A DNA stretch of 9,166 bases from contig CALIJH010000142.1 in assembly GCA_938017765.1 (NCBI GenBank), forward strand, positions 1 through 9,166. Reading direction: 5' to 3'. The stretch's first letter is position 1. The number at the start of each line of letters is the position of its first letter. The position numbers and the translations under genes are program-made. The notes beneath the pieces were generated by a model. That model was not told where the DNA came from. It saw nothing but the letters and a program-made list of their open reading frames with translations, and ran no database searches. This document shows positions 1 through 6,372 of this stretch, piece after piece. The DNA is from an uncultured Leptotrichia sp. Its GTDB lineage: Bacteria > Fusobacteriota > Fusobacteriia > Fusobacteriales > Leptotrichiaceae.

Positions 1-1
1 T

Positions 2-217
2 ATTACGAATATATTAATAAATTATATAATAATTTATTCAGCGAATAAGATAAAGAAAATAATGGAAGATTCAAATATAGAAGAATTTGATTTGTCAGAA
101 ATAATTGATAAAAAATTTATTTTGGAAAAATTAAATATAATAAAATATGTTATAATAACAATTATAATATTTTTTGTATATTATATTTCAGTTATAGAGT
201 TACTAAAGAAGGGGTAA
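2..217 (+). CDS. C-terminal end of a small membrane protein, truncated by the window edge
   Basis: The reading frame is open from base 2 to a TAA at 215-217, giving 71 codons without a start that can be trusted. An internal ATG at 62-64 lacks a clear ribosome binding site, so the gene probably begins upstream of the window. The visible protein starts with a hydrophobic stretch (ILINYIIIYSA), passes through a charged, acidic segment (MEDSNIEEFDLSEIIDKK) and ends in a strongly hydrophobic helix (YVIITIIIFFVYYISVI) followed by a short basic tail. This is the pattern of the last part of a multi-pass membrane protein. Its order of segments and several residues (IL.N, KI.KI, YVII, IFF.YY) match the C-terminal third of the next gene, so the two are probably paralogues. 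The next gene begins 5 bases after this stop. The function is unknown. Confidence 0.6.
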   Translation: MTNILINYIIIYSANKIKKIMEDSNIEEFDLSEIIDKKFILEKLNIIKYVIITIIIFFVYYISVIELLKKG

Positions 218-221
218 AAAT

Positions 222-713
222 GTGGAAAATTTAGATAATAAAGAATTTAATAAAAAAGAGAAATTGATATTTAATGTAGATAGCAAAAAGCTAAAAAAAT
301 TAAAATTTATAAGTTTAAGTATTGAAATAAGAGGAATAATAAGTGTCATACTATTAGCTTTTGTTATACTTTATACTTTAATTATTGCTCCGTTATTATG
401 TTTAGAATGTTTTGTATGGGTGATAATTCTTGTGATTTTCTCTCCTGCTGTTGTTTTAATCATAATAATATTAATAATTGAAATAATAGTTATACATATA
501 CTCGTAAATATTTCTATGAATAAATTTCTATTTGGAAGAAAAATACAGAAAATTCTAAAAAATAAAAAAGAAATCAACTATGAGAATGCAGAATATTTAA
601 TGGAGAATCAATTAAAAACTTCAAAATTAAAAACATGGAATTATTACGTAATTATTATAGGAGCTTGTATATTTTTTGGTTATTATTTTTTATTTATATT
701 ATTTATTAAATAG
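222..713 (+). CDS. Small multi-pass membrane protein of unknown function
   Basis: This is a 163-residue protein starting at GTG 222, with a purine-rich ribosome binding site (AAGAAGGGG) just upstream. The overlapping ATG at 220 reaches a stop after four codons and is not the start. A lysine-rich, charged N-terminus (about residues 1-35) is followed by hydrophobic segments at about 38-60 and 64-95; the second is long enough for one long or two short passes. A basic, polar loop at about 100-138 precedes a last membrane helix at about 141-162. I do not recognise a family. The C-terminal part resembles the truncated gene immediately upstream (shared IL.N, KI.KI and YVII...IFF.YY patterns). The 5-base spacing suggests co-transcription and a tandem duplication. 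Very high A/T content and Ile-rich helices reduce the weight of weak similarities. An integral membrane location is the only safe statement. Confidence 0.75.
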   Translation: MENLDNKEFNKKEKLIFNVDSKKLKKLKFISLSIEIRGIISVILLAFVILYTLIIAPLLCLECFVWVIILVIFSPAVVLIIIILIIEIIVIHILVNISMNKFLFGRKIQKILKNKKEINYENAEYLMENQLKTSKLKTWNYYVIIIGACIFFGYYFLFILFIK

Positions 714-748
714 TTTTATAAAATAATTTATTGAAAGAGGTGTTTAAA

Positions 749-1408
749 ATGAAAAAAAGAAATTTGCTAAAAATGATGATTTTAGGAGCGGTTTTTGGAA
801 TGACGGTTATTTCAAACGGTGCAGCCAAGAAAGGAAATCAGGACTGCTATATTCCCAAGGGAGAATTGACTTGTGCTACAGATTTGACAACTGAAGAAGG
901 GATAAAAAAAGCTATAGCAACAGGAATACAAAAAAAACAACTTTATAAAGCTGCCGAGGAATATTTTAAGAAAGGGCGTTTTGGTAACAAATACGTAGGA
1001 TTTATAGCTCTTCCGAAAGGAGACTGGCAATTGTTTAACGATCCTGACACTACTCTTACGGCTTTCCAGATTTCGAGAAATATGACTGATATTTTTACAT
1101 TGGATGCACTGACAATAAGAGATAAGAAAGGAAGTTCGGATCAGAAAATAGCCGAACAAGTCATCGACGGGTTGTATGAGGGCTATCTGAATGCAGGAAA
1201 TCCCAAATCAAATTTAGTCAGAAAAAGTGTAAATGTAAATGGTTATAAGGGAGAACAGCTGACAGTCAAAAATCTTTCGGGCATATCATTAGTAACAAAT
1301 GTAGTTGTTCTTGGAAATAAAATATATTTTGTTTCTGCTGAAGGGAAACCTGAAAATATAAAAGAAATGACAAATTGGATAATGAAGTCATGGAACCCTG
1401 AGAAATAG
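749..1408 (+). CDS. Exported protein with signal peptide, possible PsbP/DUF1795-like fold
   Basis: The ATG at 749 is preceded by AAAGAGGTG (734-742) at a 6-base spacing. An in-frame TTG at 731 would lie upstream of this site and is rejected. The product is 219 residues. Residues 1-8 are basic (MKKRNLLK), 9-22 are hydrophobic, and NGA/GAA at 23-26 fits signal peptidase I cleavage. There is no lipobox cysteine. Cys33 and Cys42 could form a disulfide after export. The mature protein has a helical, lysine-rich part (about 48-75) and then an alternating strand/helix domain (about 82-217): GFIALPKGDW, a helix at about 131-150, GYKGEQLTV, VVVLGNKIYFVSAEG, and a last helix ending at SWNPEK. That order recalls the PsbP/MOG1-like fold of DUF1795-type proteins, but this is a memory-based fold guess. 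The neighbours give no clue to function. It is less A/T-biased than the membrane gene before it. Confidence 0.8.
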   Translation: MKKRNLLKMMILGAVFGMTVISNGAAKKGNQDCYIPKGELTCATDLTTEEGIKKAIATGIQKKQLYKAAEEYFKKGRFGNKYVGFIALPKGDWQLFNDPDTTLTAFQISRNMTDIFTLDALTIRDKKGSSDQKIAEQVIDGLYEGYLNAGNPKSNLVRKSVNVNGYKGEQLTVKNLSGISLVTNVVVLGNKIYFVSAEGKPENIKEMTNWIMKSWNPEK

Positions 1409-1660
1409 TGAATAATTCAATAATAAATAATTTATAAATATATTTGTATGTTGTATATATTTACGTGCATTTTGCCATAAAAAATTGTTTTATTAGAATA
1501 TATCTTTAGAATATATCTATTATAAAATTTGATATATATTTTTCATTATAATGGGTTATTTTATCAGAGTAAGTTTATTATAAAATTCTGACTTTAATTT
1601 CTAATTTCGATAATATATATTATATATTGTTGAATATAAAATTTATATAAAAAATATAGC
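1409..1660. other. AT-rich intergenic stretch without a recognisable gene
   Basis: No reading frame on either strand here has a credible start and ribosome binding site. The stretch is almost entirely A and T, with many chance TATAAT-like strings. The self-complementary ATTATAAT at 1545-1552 is one example, and it lacks a matching -35 box. I see no GC-rich hairpin with a following T-tract, so the terminator of the exported-protein gene is not evident. The only clear structure is the 13-base tandem repeat at 1493-1518. Confidence 0.6.
1493..1518. repeat. Perfect tandem repeat, two 13-base units
   Basis: TTAGAATATATCT occurs twice back to back at 1493-1505 and 1506-1518 without mismatch. It lies in non-coding DNA about 170 bases before the str promoter. 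It could be replication slippage in AT-rich DNA or a paired protein-binding site; nothing in the sequence decides between them. Confidence 0.8.
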
Positions 1661-1718
1661 AGTTTTTTTTGGAAAAAACTATTAAGCCCTTGACACAAGG
1701 GCTTAAATATTATACAAT
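1661..1718 (+). promoter_or_regulatory. Probable main str operon promoter with UP-like element
   Basis: A TTGACA at 1690-1695 matches the -35 consensus exactly. After a 17-base spacer comes TACAAT at 1713-1718, five of six matches to the -10 consensus. Transcription should begin near 1724-1726, about 207 bases before rpsL. Directly upstream, at 1661-1680, a T-tract and an A-tract face each other (AGTTTTTT, TTGG, AAAAAACT). This is the layout expected of an UP element bound by the RNA polymerase alpha subunits. Such strength suits a ribosomal protein operon. The -35 box lies inside a palindrome (see 1682-1706). Confidence 0.8.
1682..1706. repeat. 25-base palindrome covering the str -35 box
   Basis: The arms TTAAGCCCTTG (1682-1692) and CAAGGGCTTAA (1696-1706) are perfect inverse complements of 11 bases separated by ACA. 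It is the most GC-rich patch of the intergenic region. The right arm fills much of the promoter spacer. It lies upstream of the predicted transcript start, so it is not part of the leader RNA. It could be a repressor or activator site. Read on the - strand it resembles an intrinsic terminator, because the stem is followed by TAGTTTTTT. On the + strand it has no T-tract. Confidence 0.85.
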
Positions 1719-1723
1719 AGTCA

Positions 1724-1931
1724 AGTTATAACTCATAAACTAAATGCTGAAAAAGATATGTATTAAAGATACATATCTTTTAGAGTGAATTTAGAGTAAA
1801 TCGTTATATCTGAATATAGATATACATTATGTCTGATAAAGAGACATAGATTGAAGAAATGAGCTTTTTAAAAGTTTTAGTTTATAAAAATAACACAGAA
1901 AATATATAGAAGAATGTTGGAAGGAGGAAAC
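1724..1931 (+). promoter_or_regulatory. Structured 5' leader of the str operon
   Basis: Between the predicted transcript start and rpsL lie about 207 untranslated bases containing three successive perfect hairpins. The first has 13-base arms, AAAAGATATGTAT (1751-1763) and ATACATATCTTTT (1769-1781), with loop TAAAG. The second has 7-base arms, TATATCT (1805-1811) and AGATATA (1818-1824). The third has 7-base arms, TATGTCT (1828-1834) and AGACATA (1842-1848). None is followed by a long T-tract, so none is a convincing terminator. No leader peptide with a ribosome binding site is evident. A role in autoregulation by a ribosomal protein, or in mRNA stability, is inference. I do not recognise a known leader family. 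Confidence 0.5.
1779..1800 (+). repeat. Imperfect 11-base tandem repeat in the str leader
   Basis: TTTAGAGTGAA (1779-1789) is followed directly by TTTAGAGTAAA (1790-1800), ten of eleven bases identical. The first unit overlaps the 3' arm of the first leader hairpin by three bases. Its purpose is unknown. Confidence 0.7.
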
Positions 1932-2318
1932 ATGCCTACTATTAATCAATTAGTAAGATTTGGTAGAAGCACATCTGAGAAAAAGAAAAAATCACCTGCA
2001 TTAAAAGGAAACCCTCAAAAAAGAGGTGTGTGTGTCAGAGTATACACGACTACACCTAAAAAACCTAACTCAGCGTTAAGAAAAGTAGCAAGGGTTAAAT
2101 TAGTAAACGGGATTGAAGTTACAGCTTATATTCCGGGAATTGGGCATAACTTGCAGGAACACAGTATCGTCCTTATAAGAGGAGGAAGAACAAAAGACTT
2201 GCCGGGGGTAAGATATAAAATAATCAGAGGTGCGTTGGATACTGCCGGAGTTGTAAACAGAAAACAAGGTAGATCAAGATACGGAACTAAGAAACCTGCA
2301 GCAGGAAGTTCAAACTAA
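1932..2318 (+). CDS. rpsL: 30S ribosomal protein S12
   Basis: S12 sits at the decoding centre of the 30S subunit and influences translational accuracy. The start is ATG 1932, preceded by AAGGAGG (1921-1927). An in-frame ATG at 1914 would place that site inside the gene and is rejected. The 128-residue protein begins MPTINQLVRFGR and carries the hallmark loops TTTPKKPNSALRK (39-51) and GHNLQEHS (71-78), followed by RGGRTKDLPGVRY (83-95). The two lysines whose changes give streptomycin resistance in other bacteria are present as Lys43 and Lys88, so the gene looks wild type there. Asp89 corresponds to the residue that RimO methylthiolates in Escherichia coli. The C-terminus ends in a short tail (PAAGSSN), slightly longer than the E. 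coli protein. It is the first gene of the str operon, 28 bases before rpsG. Confidence 0.98.
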   Translation: MPTINQLVRFGRSTSEKKKKSPALKGNPQKRGVCVRVYTTTPKKPNSALRKVARVKLVNGIEVTAYIPGIGHNLQEHSIVLIRGGRTKDLPGVRYKIIRGALDTAGVVNRKQGRSRYGTKKPAAGSSN

Positions 2319-2346
2319 AATTTTTAAAAAGTGAGGAGGACAAATA

Positions 2347-2817
2347 GTGTCAAGAAGAAGAAGAGCGGAAAAAAGAGACGTTTTACCTGATTCTCAATAT
2401 AATGATAAAGTAGTAACTAAATTTATAAACGGACTAATGAAAGACGGGAAAAAATCATTAGCTGAAAAAATATTTTATACAGCATTAAAAGAAATAGCTG
2501 AAGAAACACAGGAAGAAGGAATAGAAGTATTCAGAAGAGCAATGGAAAATGTAAGACCTCAACTGGAAGTAAGATCAAGAAGAATCGGAGGGGCAACTTA
2601 TCAGGTTCCGGTTGAAGTAAGAAAAGAAAGACAGCAGGCTTTAGCTATAAGATGGATAGTTAAATATACAAGAGAAAGAAAAGAATACGGAATGGTAAAC
2701 AAACTGAAAAAAGAACTGATTGCAGCTGCAAACAATGAAGGCGGATCGGTTAAGAAAAAAGACGATACATATAAAATGGCGGAAGCTAACAGAGCGTTTG
2801 CACATTACAAATGGTAA
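2347..2817 (+). CDS. rpsG: 30S ribosomal protein S7
   Basis: S7 nucleates assembly of the 30S head by binding the 3' domain of 16S rRNA and lies near the E site. The start codon is GTG at 2347, with GAGGAGG (2333-2339) seven bases upstream. The protein is 156 residues, the usual bacterial length. Recognisable parts are the basic N-terminus (SRRRRAEKR), NGLMKDGKK (28-36), the RNA-binding beta-hairpin region from VRSRRIGGATYQVPVEV (75-91), and the C-terminal helix ending in AFAHYKW. Two stop codons in tandem (TAATAA) close it. It is 28 bases after rpsL. In E. coli, S7 represses the str operon by binding the rpsL-rpsG junction; here that junction is too short for a comparably large structure, so any feedback would need another site. 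A 108-base gap, with no convincing promoter, separates it from fusA. Confidence 0.98.
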   Translation: MSRRRRAEKRDVLPDSQYNDKVVTKFINGLMKDGKKSLAEKIFYTALKEIAEETQEEGIEVFRRAMENVRPQLEVRSRRIGGATYQVPVEVRKERQQALAIRWIVKYTRERKEYGMVNKLKKELIAAANNEGGSVKKKDDTYKMAEANRAFAHYKW

Positions 2818-2925
2818 TAAAAACTTATTTATCGGGAAAGTAAATCTGTTTTTAAATAATTTAAAATTGTTTTTATTTGTAAAAATGTCGTCATATTAAT
2901 GAATTGATAAGGAGGAAATAACGGA

Positions 2926-5004
2926 ATGGCAAGAAAAGTTGCTTTGAAAGATACCAGAAACATCGGTATCATGGCACATATAGACGCCGGAAAAACAACT
3001 ACGACTGAAAGAATATTGTTTTATACAGGAGTAAACCATAAAATCGGAGAAGTTCACGAAGGAGCTGCTACGATGGATTATATGGAACAGGAGCAGGAAA
3101 GAGGAATTACAATCACATCTGCGGCAACGACTGCATTTTGGAACGGAAACAGAATAAATATTTTAGATACACCCGGGCACGTGGACTTTACAGTGGAAGT
3201 TGAAAGATCGTTGAGAGTACTGGACGGAGCGATTGCGGTGTTCTCGGCAGTTGACGGAGTTCAGCCTCAATCTGAAACTGTATGGAGACAGGCTGATAAA
3301 TATAACGTACCGAGAATGGCGTTTTTAAATAAAATGGACAGAGTCGGAGCCGACTTCAATATGTGTGTCAGCGATATTAAAGAAAAATTAGGAGGAAACG
3401 GTGTACCTATCCAACTTCCTATAGGAGCAGAAGATGCTTTTGAAGGTATTATAGATTTGATAACTATGAAAGAATATCTGTTCAAAGATGAAACAATGGG
3501 AGCGGCTTACGATGTGGCAGATGTAAGGGCTGAATTGCTGGAAGAAGCTCAAGCTGCAAGAGAGCATATGCTGGAATCGGTAGTTGAAACTGATGATGTG
3601 TTAATGGAAAAATATTTCGGAGGAGAAGAAATTTCCGATGAAGAAATAAGAAAAGCTATAAGAACTGCTACAATAGGCGGAATAATAGTTCCTGTGCTGT
3701 GCGGAACGGCATTTAAAAACAAAGGGATACAGCCATTACTTGACGCAGTAGTGTTCTACATGCCTTCGCCTGTGGATATAGGAGCTGTAAAAGGAGTGGA
3801 TCCTAAAACTGAAGAGCCTATGGAAAGGCAACCTTCTGATGAAGAACCTTTCTCGGCGCTTGCATTTAAAATATTGACAGACCCGTTTGTAGGAAGACTT
3901 TCATTCTTTAGAGTTTATTCGGGAGTATTAAATAAAGGTTCTTATGTACTGAACTCTACAAAAGGTAAAAAAGAAAGAATGGGAAGATTGCTGCAAATGC
4001 ACGCTAATAAAAGGGAAGAGCTTGATATAGTTTATTCGGGAGATATCGCGGCAGCAGTAGGATTGAAAGAAACTACTACAGGAGATACTCTCTGTGATGA
4101 AAGTAAACCTATCATACTTGAAAAAATGGAATTCCCTGATACGGTTATACAAATAGCTGTTGAGCCTAAAACAAAAGCCGATCAGGAAAAAATGGGTACA
4201 GCCCTTGCAAAACTGGCTGAAGAGGATCCTACATTCAAAGTTACTTCAAATCAGGAAACAGGGCAAACTTTGATTTCAGGAATGGGAGAACTTCACCTTG
4301 AAATCATCGTGGACAGAATGAAAAGAGAGTTTAAAGTTGAAGCTAACGTAGGTAAACCGCAAGTTGCATATAGAGAAACAATTACAGGAAATTCCGACGT
4401 TGAAGAAAAATATGCAAAACAGTCAGGTGGTAGAGGACAATACGGACACGTTAAAATCAAAGTTGAAGCAAATCCTGATAAAGGCTATGAATTCATAAAC
4501 CAAATTACAGGAGGGGCAATTCCGAGAGAATACATACCTGCTGTAGATAAAGGGATTCAGGAAGCGTTGGAAGCCGGAGTTGTTGCAGGATACCCTGTGC
4601 AGGATGTAAAAGTAACATTGTACGACGGTACTTACCACGAAGTCGATTCATCGGAAATGGCATTTAAAATAGCAGGGTCAATGGCTATCAAAAAAGCTAT
4701 GAGAGCTGCAAATCCTGTATTATTAGAGCCTATATTTAAAGTAGAAGTTACAACACCTGAAGAATATATGGGAGACGTTATCGGAGATCTGAACTCGAGA
4801 AGAGGTCAGGTTTCAGGGATGACTGACAGAAATAATGCAAAAATAATCAACGCTCAAGTACCTTTAGCACAAATGTTCGGTTATGCAACTGATTTGAGAT
4901 CCAAAACTCAAGGAAGAGCGTCTTATTCAATGGAATTTGAGAAATATGTACAGGTTCCTAATAATATAGCTCAACAAGTTATAGCTGAAAGACAAGGTAA
5001 ATAG
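2926..5004 (+). CDS. fusA: Elongation factor G
   Basis: EF-G is the cytosolic GTPase that drives translocation of tRNAs and mRNA and, with ribosome recycling factor, helps split ribosomes after termination. The start is ATG 2926, with AAGGAGG (2909-2915) ten bases upstream. The 692-residue length is normal. The G domain shows G1 AHIDAGKT (17-24), G2 RGIT (59-62), G3 DTPGH (81-85, catalytic His85), G4 NKMD (135-138) and a G5-like CGTAFKNKG. It is followed by the beta-barrel domain II (from about PFSALAFKILTDPFVGR), domain III (GMGELHLEI), domain IV (SGGRGQYGHV) and domain V (PILEPI-type stretch, then GDVIGDLNSRRGQ). In domain IV the loop GTYHEVDS carries His571, equivalent to the E. coli tip histidine that reaches the decoding centre. 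No truncation or missing motif was seen. It appears to be an ordinary housekeeping copy, and it is followed by a 155-base gap before tuf. Confidence 0.98.
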   Translation: MARKVALKDTRNIGIMAHIDAGKTTTTERILFYTGVNHKIGEVHEGAATMDYMEQEQERGITITSAATTAFWNGNRINILDTPGHVDFTVEVERSLRVLDGAIAVFSAVDGVQPQSETVWRQADKYNVPRMAFLNKMDRVGADFNMCVSDIKEKLGGNGVPIQLPIGAEDAFEGIIDLITMKEYLFKDETMGAAYDVADVRAELLEEAQAAREHMLESVVETDDVLMEKYFGGEEISDEEIRKAIRTATIGGIIVPVLCGTAFKNKGIQPLLDAVVFYMPSPVDIGAVKGVDPKTEEPMERQPSDEEPFSALAFKILTDPFVGRLSFFRVYSGVLNKGSYVLNSTKGKKERMGRLLQMHANKREELDIVYSGDIAAAVGLKETTTGDTLCDESKPIILEKMEFPDTVIQIAVEPKTKADQEKMGTALAKLAEEDPTFKVTSNQETGQTLISGMGELHLEIIVDRMKREFKVEANVGKPQVAYRETITGNSDVEEKYAKQSGGRGQYGHVKIKVEANPDKGYEFINQITGGAIPREYIPAVDKGIQEALEAGVVAGYPVQDVKVTLYDGTYHEVDSSEMAFKIAGSMAIKKAMRAANPVLLEPIFKVEVTTPEEYMGDVIGDLNSRRGQVSGMTDRNNAKIINAQVPLAQMFGYATDLRSKTQGRASYSMEFEKYVQVPNNIAQQVIAERQGK

Positions 5005-5023
5005 CAAAAATAAATAACAAAAA

Positions 5024-5086
5024 TGAGTTAAAAACAAACTGATTTAAAATAATCAGCTAAAATTAACTCGAAAAATTAACTCAAAA
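5024..5086. repeat. Direct and inverted TTAACTC repeats before tuf
   Basis: AATTAACTCGAAA (5061-5073) is followed directly by AATTAACTCAAAA (5074-5086), twelve of thirteen bases identical. An inverted copy, TGAGTTAA, lies at 5024-5031 and can pair over eight bases with TTAACTCA at 5076-5083. That stem would enclose a smaller hairpin, CTGATT (5039-5044) with AATCAG (5051-5056). The second direct copy overlaps the likely tuf -35 box. No T-tract follows, so this is not a standard terminator. Confidence 0.6.
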
Positions 5087-5105
5087 TGATTTAAAAGTGT
5101 ATAAT
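5076..5105 (+). promoter_or_regulatory. Probable internal promoter for tuf
   Basis: A perfect -10 box, TATAAT, lies at 5100-5105. With an 18-base spacer, TTAACT at 5076-5081 matches the -35 consensus in four of six positions. Initiation near 5112 would give a leader of about 48 bases before tuf. An extra promoter would fit the much greater need for EF-Tu than for EF-G, as seen with internal tuf promoters in other bacteria. AT-rich DNA makes chance -10 boxes common, so this is moderately supported. Confidence 0.5.
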
Positions 5106-5159
5106 CATTAAGTAAACTATGATTTGAATATAAAAAATAAAAAACGGAGGAAAGAGATA

Positions 5160-6344
5160 ATGGCAAAAGCTAAATTTGAGAGAAGTAAACCACACGTAAA
5201 CATTGGAACAATAGGACACGTAGACCATGGTAAGACAACATTGACAGCAGCTATATCTAAAGTATTATCAGACAAAGGATTGGCTGAAAAAGTAGATTTT
5301 GAAAACATCGACCAGGCACCTGAAGAAAGAGAAAGAGGAATTACAATCAACACTGCACACATTGAGTATCAGACAGACAAAAGACACTATGCACACGTTG
5401 ACTGTCCGGGCCATGCCGACTATGTAAAAAATATGATTACAGGGGCAGCACAAATGGACGGAGCTATACTTGTAGTATCAGCAGCTGACGGGCCTATGCC
5501 TCAAACAAGAGAACACATCCTTCTTGCAAGACAGGTTGGAGTTCCTTACATAGTAGTATTCCTGAACAAAGTTGATATGGTAGATGACGAAGAATTATTG
5601 GAACTGGTAGAAATGGAAGTAAGAGAATTACTTACAGAATACTCATTCCCTGGAGACGAAATACCTATAATAAAAGGATCAGCATTAGGAGCATTGAACG
5701 GAGAAGGACAATGGGAAGATAAAATAATGGAACTTATGGAAGCGGTAGACAGCTACATACCAACACCTGAAAGACCGATTGACCAAGCATTCCTGATGCC
5801 TATAGAAGATGTATTCACAATAACAGGAAGAGGAACAGTAGTAACAGGAAGGGTAGAAAGAGGAGTAGTAAACGTAGGAGAAGAAGTAGAGATAGTTGGA
5901 ATCAAGCCTACAGCAAAGACGACAGTAACAGGAGTAGAGATGTTCAGAAAGTTACTGGATTCAGGACAAGCAGGAGATAACATAGGAGCATTGTTAAGAG
6001 GAACAAAGAAAGAAGAAGTGGAAAGAGGACAAGTATTGGCGAAACCAGGTTCAGTAAGTCCGCATACATCATTCAAATCGGAAGTATATGTACTTACGAA
6101 AGATGAAGGAGGAAGACATACACCATTCTTTACAGGATACAAACCGCAGTTTTATTTCAGAACGACAGACATTACAGGGGAAGTAAACTTACCGGAGGGA
6201 GTAGAAATGGTAATGCCGGGAGACAACATAGAGATGTCGGTAGAACTGATACACCCAATAGCAATGGAAGAAGGATTAAGATTTGCGATAAGAGAAGGTG
6301 GAAGAACGGTAGCTTCAGGAGTTGTTGCGACTATCGTTAAATAA
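5160..6344 (+). CDS. tuf: Elongation factor Tu
   Basis: EF-Tu carries aminoacyl-tRNA to the ribosomal A site as a GTP-bound ternary complex. The start is ATG 5160, with CGGAGG ending at 5150, nine bases upstream. An in-frame TTG at 5124 would add twelve Lys/Asn-rich residues ahead of the conserved MAKAKFERSKPHVN start and is rejected. The 394-residue protein shows G1 GHVDHGKT (19-26), G2 RGIT (59-62), G3 DCPGH (81-85, catalytic His85), G4 NKVD (136-139) and G5 GSAL (173-176). Domain II begins near residue 210 (GRGTVVTGRVERG) and domain III near 300 (SFKSEVYVLTKDEGGRHTPF, PQFYFRTTD). It ends VASGVVATIVK. Length and motifs are normal. The 155-base gap before it likely holds its own promoter, while only 28 bases separate it from rpsJ, so it probably also drives the S10 genes. 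Whether a second tuf copy exists elsewhere cannot be seen. Confidence 0.98.
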   Translation: MAKAKFERSKPHVNIGTIGHVDHGKTTLTAAISKVLSDKGLAEKVDFENIDQAPEERERGITINTAHIEYQTDKRHYAHVDCPGHADYVKNMITGAAQMDGAILVVSAADGPMPQTREHILLARQVGVPYIVVFLNKVDMVDDEELLELVEMEVRELLTEYSFPGDEIPIIKGSALGALNGEGQWEDKIMELMEAVDSYIPTPERPIDQAFLMPIEDVFTITGRGTVVTGRVERGVVNVGEEVEIVGIKPTAKTTVTGVEMFRKLLDSGQAGDNIGALLRGTKKEEVERGQVLAKPGSVSPHTSFKSEVYVLTKDEGGRHTPFFTGYKPQFYFRTTDITGEVNLPEGVEMVMPGDNIEMSVELIHPIAMEEGLRFAIREGGRTVASGVVATIVK

Positions 6345-6372
6345 TAAGTCAGAATAATTAGGAGGAAGAACT

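Noticed and set aside
731..748. Upstream in-frame TTG for the exported protein
   Set aside because: It lies ahead of the ribosome binding site and would put six residues before a normal signal peptide.
1545..1552. ATTATAAT as a promoter on either strand
   Set aside because: It is a self-complementary AT string without a usable -35 box; such strings are expected by chance here.
1914..1931. Upstream in-frame ATG for rpsL
   Set aside because: It would place the AAGGAGG site inside the gene and add six residues before the conserved MPTINQL start.
1932..2318. Streptomycin-resistance changes in S12
   Set aside because: Lys43 and Lys88 are both the wild-type residues.
5124..5159. Upstream in-frame TTG for tuf
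   Set aside because: It adds a Lys/Asn-rich extension encoded by the leader and ribosome binding site. The ATG at 5160 gives the family N-terminus.
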